Below are positions 1-9,547 of a stretch of 13,306 bases of DNA, one piece after another. The stretch lies in assembly GCA_030151165.1 (NCBI GenBank), contig JASLEM010000336.1, positions 1 through 13,306 on the forward strand, read 5' to 3'. The stretch is from Burkholderiaceae bacterium. Its GTDB lineage: Bacteria; Pseudomonadota; Gammaproteobacteria; Burkholderiales; Burkholderiaceae. Both the position numbers and the translations under genes were made by a program. The notes under the pieces are model-generated. The model was not told the origin of the DNA. It searched no databases and saw only the letters and a list, made by a program, of their open reading frames with translations. Position 1 is the stretch's first letter. Each line of letters begins with the position of its first letter.

Positions 1-573
1 CGGCAGCACGACGCTCCAGAACGTGCGCAGCTCGCCGCAGCCGTCCATGCGCGCGGCGTCGATCAGGTCGCGCGGGATCGCGCTGCCGATGTACTGGCGC
101 ATCAGGAAGATGCCCAGCGCGCCGGCCGCGCCGGGCACGTAGAGCGCGCGCGGCTCGTCGATCCAGCCGAGGAGGTCCATCACCATGAACGTCGGGATCA
201 TGTTGAGGAAGCTGGGCAGCATCATCGAGCCCACGACGAGCGCGAACAGCGGCTTCTTGAAGCGGAACTCGTGCACCGCGAACGCGTAGCCGGCGAGCGA
301 GCACAGCAGCAGGTTCAGCGCGGTCGTCATCAGCGCGACGTACAGGCTCAGCTCGAGGTTGCGCCAGAACGGCAGGCGATCGAGCAGCAGCGCGACGTTC
401 GACAGGAAGTGCGTGCCGAACCACAGCGGCGGCGGCGACGCGAAGATGTCGGTGCGCGAGTGCGTCGCGAACACGAACGTGAACCAGAACGGCGCCGCGA
501 GCAGCACGACGCCGGCCGCGATCAGCGCGAGCATCGCCAGGCGGGCGGGCGCGAAGCGTTCAGCGCGCGACAT
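1..573 (-). CDS. Carbohydrate ABC transporter permease, MalG type (3' end cut by window edge)
   Basis: This is an inner-membrane permease subunit of a family CUT1 sugar importer. The 191 residues present begin MSRAERFAPARLAMLALIAA. They show a first membrane segment at about 12-36, a periplasmic loop, then further segments at about 74-100, 108-134 and 142-158. The cytoplasmic EAA loop, which docks on the ATPase, begins at about residue 170 with the readable core DAARMDGCG and runs off the window. MalG-type proteins usually have about 270-290 residues, so roughly a third is missing. The ATG at 571-573 lies inside the upstream permease gene, giving a 14-bp overlap typical of translational coupling. 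It is the last gene seen of a leftward operon: TonB receptor, binding protein, MalF-type, MalG-type. The family is clear; the sugar cannot be read from the sequence. Confidence 0.93.
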   Translation of the reverse strand, partial: MSRAERFAPARLAMLALIAAGVVLLAAPFWFTFVFATHSRTDIFASPPPLWFGTHFLSNVALLLDRLPFWRNLELSLYVALMTTALNLLLCSLAGYAFAVHEFRFKKPLFALVVGSMMLPSFLNMIPTFMVMDLLGWIDEPRALYVPGAAGALGIFLMRQYIGSAIPRDLIDAARMDGCGELRTFWSVVLP

Positions 574-1534
574 CGCTCGCCCCTTCCTTGCCGAACAGGC
601 GCGCGTTGCCCCAGGTCAGCGCCGCGATGAGGAAGAACAGCAGCCACGAGACGGCGGACGCGGTGCCGAAGTCGCCGTCCGAGAACGCGATGCGGTACAT
701 GAACATCGCGGTGGTCATCACGTCCGTCGCGACGCCCGAGTCCGCCGGGATCAGGATGAACGGTTCCTCGAACAGCTGCAGGTTGCCGATCAGCGTGAGC
801 GTGATCGCGAAGAACATCATCGGCTTGAGCAGCGGCAGCGCGATGAGGCGGAACTGCTGCCATCGCGACGCGCCGTCCAGCGTCGCGGCCTCGTAGAGAT
901 CGCCCGAGATCACCTGCAGCGCCGACAGGTACAGCACGACGTTCCAGCCGAGGTAACGCCAGAACACGACGAAGGCGATCGTCACGTGGGCCCAGAACGC
1001 GTCGCCGAGCCAGTCGATCGGCGGGCCGGGCAGCAGCGCGTTGACGACGCCGAAGTCCTTCGAGAACAGCGTCGTGAAGATCAGCGCGATCGCGACACTC
1101 GAGGTCACGTACGGCACGAAGTACGCGCCGACCACGAAGTTCCGGCTGCGCTTCAGGGTCATGTGGATGAAGAACGCGAGCGGCAGCGCGACGAGGTGCT
1201 GCGGCACGCCCGACGCGACCGCGAACCACAGCGTGTTGAGCAGCGACTTCGCGAACCACGGGTCGGTGATCGCGTACTTGTAGTTCTCGAGCCCGACCCA
1301 GTGCATCGCGGCCAGGCCCGACGCGGCGTCCCACTGGTGCAGCGACAGCCAGATGGAGAACAGCAGCGGGAACAGGCCGAACACGCCGAACAGCAGGAAG
1401 AACGGCGCGATGAATGCGTAGGGCGCGAGCTTGCGAAGCAGCACGCGCCGGCGTGCGGCACGCGTACGTGCAAGGGTATGCGCGACGGCCGGAGCGGCTT
1501 GCGGCGCGAGATCGTCGGAGGTCATCGTCTGCAT
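560..1534 (-). CDS. Carbohydrate ABC transporter permease, MalF type
   Basis: This is the partner inner-membrane permease of the MalG-type protein, 324 residues, a normal length for a CUT1 MalF-like subunit without a large periplasmic insertion. After a basic cytoplasmic N-terminus (RTRAARRR at about 23-30) comes a first membrane segment at about 38-63. Further hydrophobic segments follow at about 100-124, 134-156, 182-206, 236-256 and 290-310. The EAA loop is at about 215-238 (EAATLDGASRWQQF, then ALPLLKP). The ATG at 1534 is six bases after the binding-protein stop; an in-frame ATG at 1525 is an alternative and neither has a strong Shine-Dalgarno. The stop overlaps the next permease start. 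It is probably co-transcribed with its neighbours and forms a heterodimeric channel with the MalG-type subunit. Confidence 0.95.
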   Translation of the reverse strand: MQTMTSDDLAPQAAPAVAHTLARTRAARRRVLLRKLAPYAFIAPFFLLFGVFGLFPLLFSIWLSLHQWDAASGLAAMHWVGLENYKYAITDPWFAKSLLNTLWFAVASGVPQHLVALPLAFFIHMTLKRSRNFVVGAYFVPYVTSSVAIALIFTTLFSKDFGVVNALLPGPPIDWLGDAFWAHVTIAFVVFWRYLGWNVVLYLSALQVISGDLYEAATLDGASRWQQFRLIALPLLKPMMFFAITLTLIGNLQLFEEPFILIPADSGVATDVMTTAMFMYRIAFSDGDFGTASAVSWLLFFLIAALTWGNARLFGKEGASDVAR

Positions 1535-1540
1535 GGCCGT

Positions 1541-2788
1541 TCAGCGTCGCGCGCGGTGTTCGATCAGCGACTTCGCATCGGCGAGCGCCTCGTGGATGTC
1601 CTTGCCGTGCTTGACGACGTTCTCGTACTCGGCGCGCACCACGTCGGTCGCCATCGAGTCGTACTTGTCGACCGGGATAGCCGGCACGCGCGCGGCGATG
1701 TCGCGCCACAGCGCGCGCGCCTTCTGGCCGCCGAGGAAGGGCATGGGCTCGTCGATGACGGGGTCGCGCTGCGCGTCGATGAGCGCGGGGAAGGTGTCGA
1801 GCGCGCGCAGCGATGCGAGCTGGGTGTCGCGGTCGGCGGTCATGAACTTCACGAACTCCCAGGCCAGCGCCTTGTGGTCGCTGTGCTTCGGGATCGCGTA
1901 GAACGAGCCGCCGTACGACGCCACCGCGCCGGCCGGCAGCACGGTCGAGCGCCACTTGCCGGCGGTGTCGGGCGCGAGCCAGTTCTTCAGGTGGCCCGCC
2001 AGCCACGCGCCCATCATCGCGCCGGCGATCTTGTCGGAGCGAAAGCCCGCGACCCACTCGTTCGTCCAGATCGTCGCGCCCGCGTCGATGCCCGCGCGGT
2101 GCGCGGCGCGGCCCAGTTCGAAGGCGCGGACGAAGCGCGGGCTGTCGACCAGCACCTTGCCGCGGCGGTCGAAGAACAGGCCTTCGCCCGCGGGCACGCC
2201 GGAGCGCAGCACGATGTCGCAGATGTCCTGGCTGTCGGCGAGGAGGTAGGCGCCGGTCGCGCGCTTGAGCTTGACGCCGGCGGCGATGAACGACTCCCAG
2301 CTCGCCGTCAGGTCGGGCTCGGCGAGCCCGGCCTTCGCGAGCAGGTCGGTGCGATAGAGCAAGGTGCCGGGGCCGATGTCGGCCGGCAGCGCGGAGAGCT
2401 CGCCGGCGTGGTTGGTGGCCTGCGCGATCGTGTAGGGCACGAACCGGTCGCGCAGCGCCGCGCCGTCGTAGGGCGGCTTGCCCAGGTCCTCGAAGCCGCC
2501 CGATTCGGCGAACTTCCCGATGAAGCGGAAGTCGACGGCCATCACGTCGGGCAGGTACGAGCCGGTCGCGAGCGAGGTGGTCATGGCGGTGTGGTGGTCG
2601 GCGTACTGGCGCGAGACGATCTTCACGTCGACGTCCGGATGCAATGCGCGCCAGCGCGGCAGCGCGGCCTTCGCGGCGCGGTCGAGGTCGGGGAACGTGG
2701 CGACGGTGATCGTCGTGGTCGCCGCGTGCGCCGCGAGGGCGCAGAGGCCGGCCGCGGCGAGCGCGATCGCCTGGAGGAGCTTGGGCAT
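1541..2788 (-). CDS. Extracellular solute-binding protein family 1 (sugar ABC transporter)
   Basis: This is a periplasmic sugar-binding protein of 415 residues, a typical length for the MalE/UgpB-like family. It begins MPKLLQAIALAAAGLCALAA and has a signal peptide with likely cleavage after AHA (about residue 22). The mature start TITVATFPDLDRAAK, the segment LPDVMAVDFRFIGKFAESG and the later PKHSDHKALAWEFVKFMTAD are characteristic of the fold. The open frame extends upstream into the TonB receptor gene, but the only start that begins a signal peptide is the ATG at 2788. It is preceded by a C-rich stretch without a Shine-Dalgarno and by stem-loops (see 2804-2855). It delivers substrate to the two downstream permeases and probably receives it from the TonB receptor encoded just upstream. 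The ligand is unknown; an oligosaccharide is likely from context. Confidence 0.94.
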   Translation of the reverse strand: MPKLLQAIALAAAGLCALAAHAATTTITVATFPDLDRAAKAALPRWRALHPDVDVKIVSRQYADHHTAMTTSLATGSYLPDVMAVDFRFIGKFAESGGFEDLGKPPYDGAALRDRFVPYTIAQATNHAGELSALPADIGPGTLLYRTDLLAKAGLAEPDLTASWESFIAAGVKLKRATGAYLLADSQDICDIVLRSGVPAGEGLFFDRRGKVLVDSPRFVRAFELGRAAHRAGIDAGATIWTNEWVAGFRSDKIAGAMMGAWLAGHLKNWLAPDTAGKWRSTVLPAGAVASYGGSFYAIPKHSDHKALAWEFVKFMTADRDTQLASLRALDTFPALIDAQRDPVIDEPMPFLGGQKARALWRDIAARVPAIPVDKYDSMATDVVRAEYENVVKHGKDIHEALADAKSLIEHRARR

Positions 2789-2803
2789 GGGGTTCGGCGA
2801 GAG

Positions 2804-2855
2804 GCCGGGCGGGTCGACGACCTCGGTCGATCGCCCGGCATGAGCCTTCGGGCTC
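2804..2855 (-). repeat. Paired stem-loops between TonB receptor and binding-protein genes
   Basis: Two inverted repeats fill the 68-bp gap. The first is GAGCC-TTCG-GGCTC at 2842-2855, a 5-bp stem with a four-base loop starting one base past the receptor stop. The second has perfect 8-bp arms, GCCGGGCG at 2804-2811 and CGCCCGGC at 2832-2839, enclosing 20 bases that can also pair internally (CGACC-TC-GGTCG at 2818-2829). No T-run follows in the direction of transcription, so a full intrinsic terminator is unlikely. A role in mRNA processing, or in setting the ratio of receptor to binding protein, is an inference. Confidence 0.5.
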
Positions 2856-2856
2856 G

Positions 2857-5289
<2,433 letters not shown>

Positions 5290-5292
5290 GTT

Positions 5293-5298
5293 GTCTCC
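5293..5298 (-). promoter_or_regulatory. Ribosome binding site deciding the GTG start of the TonB receptor
   Basis: Read on the minus strand the sequence is CTGGAGACAACGTG, which places GGAGA four bases before GTG at 5289-5287. The competing ATG at 5319 has only a weak GAAGA upstream. Confidence 0.55.
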
Positions 5299-5503
5299 AG
5301 TATTTTGATGGTGCGTCATCGGCCGTCTTCGCGGCGATTCTTCTCGTCGGCGGCGTCGTGCCGCGGGCCGCGCGCAGTGCGTGCGCAGCCGGCGCCGGCC
5401 CTTCTCCACGCGTTCCGGGCGGTCGTCGCGCGCCCTGCGGCGCGGCGTGGCGCCCTGCCGTCGCGGGCCTCTTGAGCCCGGCTTTCCGGCTGGAATGCGT
5501 CGC

Positions 5504-5532
5504 ATGATGCCGACCGATGACAACGCTGTCAA
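5504..5532 (-). promoter_or_regulatory. Predicted promoter of the TonB receptor / ABC transporter operon
   Basis: On the minus strand there is a consensus -35 TTGACA at 5532-5527, a 17-base spacer, and a -10 of CATCAT at 5509-5504 (four of six matches to TATAAT). Transcription would start near 5497, leaving a leader of about 200 bases. The -35 shares five bases with the 14-bp palindrome at 5518-5531, so a bound repressor would block RNA polymerase. This was identified by eye. Confidence 0.65.
5518..5531. promoter_or_regulatory. LacI-family operator 1 (TGACAACGCTGTCA)
   Basis: This is a 14-bp dyad with arms TGACA/TGTCA around a central CpG, the signature of LacI-family operators. It overlaps the -35 of the leftward TonB-receptor promoter. 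Its half-sites, TGACAAC and TGACAGC, match those of operator 2. The natural ligand is the LacI protein encoded at 7315-8421, possibly also its paralogue at 10910-11995. Confidence 0.8.
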
Positions 5533-5539
5533 CAAAGAA

Positions 5540-5569
5540 ATGACAGCGATGTCATTTCGCATTTATCAT
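5540..5569 (+). promoter_or_regulatory. Predicted promoter of the halogenase-lacI operon
   Basis: There is a -35 of ATGACA at 5540-5545 (five of six matches), an 18-base spacer, and a -10 of TATCAT at 5564-5569 (five of six). Expected start is near 5576, about 90 bases before the ATG. The -35 is embedded in the second palindrome (5541-5554), so this arm should be repressed together with the leftward arm. Since the operon includes lacI, the regulator would be autoregulated. Confidence 0.65.
5541..5554. promoter_or_regulatory. LacI-family operator 2 (TGACAGCGATGTCA)
   Basis: This second 14-bp dyad matches TGACAnCGnTGTCA and lies 23 bp (about two helical turns) from operator 1. It overlaps the -35 of the rightward promoter. 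The AT-rich spacer ACAAAGAAA (5532-5540) separates the two sites. No further copy of the motif was found elsewhere in the window. Confidence 0.8.
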
Positions 5570-5665
5570 CCGCTATATGAAGCGCCGCGAGCGGTCTACG
5601 GGAATACGCCGAGATCGCCGCGCCGCCCTTTCCATTCACGTTTGCGCGCCGACAGGCGACCCTCC

Positions 5666-7312
5666 ATGAACGCGATCCGGGACATCCTCATCGTCGGCGG
5701 CGGCACCGCCGGCTGGCTCACCGCGGCCTATCTCGCGCGCGCGCTCGGCACGGCCTCGGGCGGCGTGCGCGTGACGCTCGTCGAGTCCAGCGCCATCGGC
5801 ATCATCGGCGTCGGCGAAGGCACCTTCCCGTCGATCCGCGGCACGCTCGCGGCGATCGGGCTGGACGAGGCGCGCTTCGTCCGCGAGTGCGACGCGACCT
5901 TCAAGCAGGGCGTGAAGTTCGTCGACTGGCTGCATACCCCGAACCGTATCCCGGAAGGCGGCTTCGACCACTACTTCCATCCCTTCAACGCGCCGAGCCA
6001 GCGCGCCGGCGCGCCCGACCTGCTGCCGTACTGGCTGCTGGGCGGCGCGCCCGGACGCGCGTTCGCGGACGCGGTGTCGATGCAGAAGCGCGTGGCCGAC
6101 GCGTCGCGCGCGCCCAAGCGCGCGGGCGACGGCGACTGGCTCGGGCCGATGAACTACGCTTACCACTTCGACGCTGGCAAGTTCGCCACGCTGCTCGCCA
6201 CGCACGCGAAGTCGCTGGGCGTCGCGCATGTCGTGGCGACGGTCGACCGCACGGAGCTCGCGGACGACGGCCGCATCGAGTCGGTCGTCACGCGCGAGCG
6301 CGGCGCGATCCGGGCCGACCTGTTCGTCGACTGCACGGGCTTCCGTGCCGCGCTGATCGGCCAGGCGCTCGGCGCGCGCACGACGCCGGTGGACGACGTG
6401 CTGTTCGTCGACCGCGCGCTCGCGCTGCAGGTGCCGTACGCCGAGGCCGACGCGCCGATCCCGTCCTTCACGATCTCCACCGCGCACGAGGCCGGCTGGA
6501 CGTGGGACATCGGCCTGCACCGGCGGCGCGGCATCGGCTATGTCTACTCGAGCCGCCACACCGACGACGCGCGCGCCGAAGCCGTGCTGCGCCGCTACAT
6601 CGGGCCCGCCGCCGACGGCCTGGCGCCGCGCGCGCTGACGCTCGAGACCGGCTACCGCAAGACGCCGTGGATCGGCAACTGCGTGGCGGTCGGGCTGTCG
6701 GCGGGCTTCCTCGAGCCGCTGGAGTCGTCGGGCATCGGCCTGATCGAGACCGCCGCCTACCTCATCGCGCACCTGTTCCCGGCCGACGGCGACATGGCGC
6801 CGGTCGCCCGCCAGTTCAACGAGATGATGACCGCGCGCTTCGAGCGCATCGTCGACTTCCTGAAGCTGCACTACGCGCTGACGCGTCGCACCGACACCGC
6901 GTTCTGGCGCGACAACGCCGATCCGTCGACGTGGACGCCCGCGCTGCGCGACAAGCTCGCGATGTGGCGCTCGCGCCCGCCGCACCGGCTCGATTTCGTG
7001 GTCGACCTCGAGATGTATCCGCCGTCCAGCTGGCAGTACGTGCTGTACGGCATGGGGTATCCGACCGATCTCTCCGCCTCGCGCGCCGCGTGGCCGCGCA
7101 TGGCGCAGGCGCAGCAGGAGTTCGCGATGATCGCGCAGGTGGCGCAGCGCGCGGTGGCGGATCTTCCGGGGCATCGCACGCTCGTCGAGGCGATGGCCGA
7201 GCGCGGCGGCGACGCGGCGGCGCCGGTGCGCACGCCCGTCGAAGCGCGCGGCGCGAAGCCGTCGCTCGCCTCGCTGCAGCAGGCGGCCGGCGACGCCGGC
7301 GGGCGGGCGTGA
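5666..7312 (+). CDS. Tryptophan halogenase-family flavoprotein
   Basis: This is an FAD-binding protein of 548 residues, the usual length for the flavin-dependent halogenase family (about 510-550). The FAD site GGGTAGW is at 11-17 and GVGEGTFP at 48-55. Lys80 in ATFKQGVKF aligns with the catalytic lysine of PrnA/RebH. Glu354 in FLEPLESSG corresponds to the conserved catalytic glutamate. The WxWxIP signature is changed to WTWDIG at 279-284, so the proline is lost. The ATG at 5666 starts directly at the Rossmann strand. It is encoded divergently from a TonB receptor and sugar transporter and two bases before a lacI gene, not among antibiotic genes, so a role in sugar or plant-derived substrate use is more likely than tryptophan chlorination. 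Whether it halogenates at all is not known. It was probably repressed through operator 2. Confidence 0.9.
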   Translation: MNAIRDILIVGGGTAGWLTAAYLARALGTASGGVRVTLVESSAIGIIGVGEGTFPSIRGTLAAIGLDEARFVRECDATFKQGVKFVDWLHTPNRIPEGGFDHYFHPFNAPSQRAGAPDLLPYWLLGGAPGRAFADAVSMQKRVADASRAPKRAGDGDWLGPMNYAYHFDAGKFATLLATHAKSLGVAHVVATVDRTELADDGRIESVVTRERGAIRADLFVDCTGFRAALIGQALGARTTPVDDVLFVDRALALQVPYAEADAPIPSFTISTAHEAGWTWDIGLHRRRGIGYVYSSRHTDDARAEAVLRRYIGPAADGLAPRALTLETGYRKTPWIGNCVAVGLSAGFLEPLESSGIGLIETAAYLIAHLFPADGDMAPVARQFNEMMTARFERIVDFLKLHYALTRRTDTAFWRDNADPSTWTPALRDKLAMWRSRPPHRLDFVVDLEMYPPSSWQYVLYGMGYPTDLSASRAAWPRMAQAQQEFAMIAQVAQRAVADLPGHRTLVEAMAERGGDAAAPVRTPVEARGAKPSLASLQQAAGDAGGRA

Positions 7313-7314
7313 CG

Positions 7315-8421
7315 ATGGCGGAAAAGCCGCCGGCCACGGACGACGCCGCATCGCCGCCCCGCAAGACGAGCAATGGCGCGGGCACGACGATCAGCGACGT
7401 CGCGCGGCTCGCCGGCGTGTCGATCAAGACCGTCTCGCGCGTGATGAACAACGAGCCCGGCGTGCGGCCGCAGACGCGCGCCGACGTCGTGCGCGTGATG
7501 GCCGAGCTGCGCTACCGGCCGAGCCAGTCCGCGCGCAGCCTGGCCGGCGCGCGCTCGTTCCTGATCGGGCTGCTGTACTTCGACCCCAGCGCCGCGTTCG
7601 TCGCCGGCGTGCAGCAGGGCGCGACGATGCGCTGCCGCGAGGCGGGCTACCACCTCGTCGTCGAGTCGATGGACAACGACGCCGCCGACCTGCGCGAGCA
7701 GGTGCACCGCATGGTGTCGACGCTGCGCCCGGACGGCATGATTCTCACGCCGCCGCTGTGCGACAACCCGCACGTGCTGAAGGCGCTGCGCGAGAGCGGG
7801 ACGCCGACGGTGCTCGTCTCGCCGGCGCGCCAGCGCAAGGACATGCCCAGCGTGCGCATGGACGACGTCCACGCCGCCGAGGAGATCACCAACCTGCTGC
7901 TGAGCCTCGGCCACCGCCGCATCGCGTTCATCCGCGGGGCGCAGGACCAGGCCGCGTCGGCGCTGCGCCACCAGGGCTTCGTCAACGCGATGCGCGCGCA
8001 CGCGCTCGAGATCGACGACGCGCTGGTGGTCGACGGCGCGTTCACCTTCGACTCGGGCGTCGCCGCGGCGCACCGGCTGCTCAAGCTGCGCGACCGACCC
8101 ACCGCCGTCTTCGCCAGCAACGACGACATGGCGCTCGGCGTGCTCGCGGCGGCGCAGCGCCAGGGCCTGGACGTCCCCGACGACCTCTCGATCGCCGGCT
8201 TCGACGATTCGCCCGCCAGCAGCCTCGTGTGGCCGCCGCTCACGACCGTGCTGCAGCCGACGGTGGCGATGGCGCGCACGGCCGTGGAGCTGCTGATCGC
8301 CTCGCGCGCGGGCGACGGCGCGTCCGCGCTGCAGCGCGTGCTGCCGCACGAACTCGTGGTGCGCGACTCGACGAGCGCGCCGCTGATCCGCGAGCTCAGG
8401 CCGCGGCGCGCGCCGCGCTGA
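7315..8421 (+). CDS. LacI-family transcriptional regulator (local regulator of the uptake locus)
   Basis: This is a cytoplasmic ligand-responsive repressor of 368 residues. An N-terminal extension of about 23 residues precedes the helix-turn-helix (TTISDVARLAGVSIKTVSRV, about 24-43). The hinge-type segment LRYRPSQSARSLAG (66-79) and a periplasmic-binding-protein-like effector domain follow (TAVFASNDDMALGVLAAAQR; SIAGFDDSPASSLVWPPLTT). The ATG at 7315 follows the halogenase stop by two bases, so the two are one operon; a GTG at 7309 is a less likely start. It ends with a 26-bp tail-to-tail overlap with the PEP-CTERM gene. By location it should bind the two palindromes at 5518-5554. The inducer is unknown, presumably the imported sugar or a product of it. 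Confidence 0.94.
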   Translation: MAEKPPATDDAASPPRKTSNGAGTTISDVARLAGVSIKTVSRVMNNEPGVRPQTRADVVRVMAELRYRPSQSARSLAGARSFLIGLLYFDPSAAFVAGVQQGATMRCREAGYHLVVESMDNDAADLREQVHRMVSTLRPDGMILTPPLCDNPHVLKALRESGTPTVLVSPARQRKDMPSVRMDDVHAAEEITNLLLSLGHRRIAFIRGAQDQAASALRHQGFVNAMRAHALEIDDALVVDGAFTFDSGVAAAHRLLKLRDRPTAVFASNDDMALGVLAAAQRQGLDVPDDLSIAGFDDSPASSLVWPPLTTVLQPTVAMARTAVELLIASRAGDGASALQRVLPHELVVRDSTSAPLIRELRPRRAPR

Positions 8422-9433
8422 CCGGCGAACGGCGACGCGCCGCCAGGCCGATCGCCACCAGCCCGGCCAGCATCATCGCGACGCTCGCCGGCTCGGGCAC
8501 GGCGTTGACGTCGAACACCTCGAGGCTCACGAGGTTCGACACCCAGCGCCCGGCCTTGACGTCGTCCGGCGCGACGATGCGCGCGAAGCCGTTGTCCGTC
8601 AGCGGCACGCCGTTGTCGGCGAACGCGACCAGGTCGGGCTCGGCGCCGAAGTCGGGGTCGATCTCGCCCATCGAGAACACGGCCTTGTAGCCGTCGCTGC
8701 CGGTGGCCACGACATACATGCCCAGCACGTCGTTCTTGATCGCGGGATCGGTGTCGAGGCCCGTCACGCCGTTCAGCAGGCTCCACAGGCTGACACCCGT
8801 GTAGGTATCGCTGCCGACGGTGCGCGTCACCTCCGGCAGCGCCTGCAGGTCGGCGAGGTCGAAGCTCTCGGCATGGTGGACCGCGCCGCGGACCGCGAAC
8901 GACGTCGTCGGCTGACGGGTCGTCGCGCCTTGCGTCGAGCCGGAGCTCTCCACCGTCAGCTCGGCGAGGTTCGAGACGTAGCGGCCGCCCTTGTGGTCGC
9001 CGGGCGAGGTCACGCGCGCGAAGCCGTCGGCGCCGAGCGGCACCCCGGCATCGGACGTCGCGACCAGGCTCGCGCGGTGACCGAAGTTGGGGCTCAGCTC
9101 GCCGAGCGCGAAGACCGACTTGTAGCCGTCGCTGCCTTTCGCCACGACGATCTTGTTCAACACGTCGTTCTTCACGTTCGAGTCGACGACGATGCCCGCG
9201 TCGTTCAGCGTGCCCCACAGGCTAGGGCCGGTGTAGGTGTGCGTCTGCGGGGTGCCGGCGCTGGAGAAGGTGTCGGTCTGCGTGACCTGCGGCAGCGCCT
9301 GCAGGCGGGCGAGGTCGTAGCTGCCCGGGTGCGCGACGCCGCCGTCGACGACGACGCGGGTCGTCGGGCCGGCGGCCTGCGCGGCGCCGGCGAGCGCGAG
9401 GCAGGCGATGGCGGCGGCGATGTTCGTTCTCAT
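8396..9433 (-). CDS. Secreted PEP-CTERM protein with two molybdopterin-oxidoreductase-like domains
   Basis: This is an exported protein of 345 residues. It has a signal peptide (cleavage near AQA, residue 20), two homologous domains at about 25-162 and 178-308, and a C-terminal sorting signal. The sorting signal is VPEP at 312-315, a hydrophobic helix and an AARRR basic end. Each domain resembles the small Oxidored_molyb (sulfite-oxidase) fold: G.V..P.S.DLA.LQALP, a TYTG.SLW.LLN segment, and GSDGYK.VF..GE. The repeats share KNDVL, VVA-GSDGYK and the DFG/NFG motif; 18 bases (8684-8701 and 9119-9136) are identical in DNA. The mature protein has no cysteine, so the molybdenum-ligating Cys of the family is absent. 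The ATG at 9433 has GGAG eight bases upstream. It is divergent from a ModE-like regulator and may be controlled by it. Exosortase is not in the window. Function is unknown. Confidence 0.85.
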   Translation of the reverse strand: MRTNIAAAIACLALAGAAQAAGPTTRVVVDGGVAHPGSYDLARLQALPQVTQTDTFSSAGTPQTHTYTGPSLWGTLNDAGIVVDSNVKNDVLNKIVVAKGSDGYKSVFALGELSPNFGHRASLVATSDAGVPLGADGFARVTSPGDHKGGRYVSNLAELTVESSGSTQGATTRQPTTSFAVRGAVHHAESFDLADLQALPEVTRTVGSDTYTGVSLWSLLNGVTGLDTDPAIKNDVLGMYVVATGSDGYKAVFSMGEIDPDFGAEPDLVAFADNGVPLTDNGFARIVAPDDVKAGRWVSNLVSLEVFDVNAVPEPASVAMMLAGLVAIGLAARRRSPVSAARAAA

Positions 9434-9473
9434 GGGCGATCTCCTCGGACAAAGTCGGTGAAGGTGTGAAAAG

Positions 9474-9497
9474 CGTCATATCCATTCTGACATGACG
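9474..9497. promoter_or_regulatory. Predicted ModE-type operator between the PEP-CTERM and modE-like genes
   Basis: This is a 24-bp dyad, with left arm CGTCATAT (9474-9481), spacer CCATTCTG (9482-9489) and right arm ACATGACG (9490-9497). Seven of eight arm positions are symmetric. From memory, the E. coli modA operator has the same 8-8-8 layout (CGTTATAT-N8-ACATAACG), differing here at one position per arm. It lies in the only space shared by the divergent modE-like and PEP-CTERM genes. A TTGACG at 9507-9502 on the minus strand could be a -35 next to it, but no good -10 was found. Confidence 0.65.
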
Positions 9498-9547
9498 CCT
9501 GCGTCAATCGCGTGACGGCGGCCGCCGCTGCGGCTAGGCTTGAGGCC

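Noticed and set aside
5666..7312. Part of a halogenated natural-product cluster
   Set aside because: No synthetase, prenyltransferase, tailoring or resistance genes are nearby; the neighbours are transport and LacI genes.
5887..8421. 844-codon plus-strand open frame that would look like a fusion ending in LacI
   Set aside because: Its first part is a frame-shifted shadow of the halogenase gene. Only the part from 7315 is real, where the LacI sequence starts two bases after the halogenase stop.
9487..9515. CTGACA at 9487-9492 as a -35 for the modE-like gene
   Set aside because: The hexamer at the right distance (GCGTGA) does not resemble a -10.
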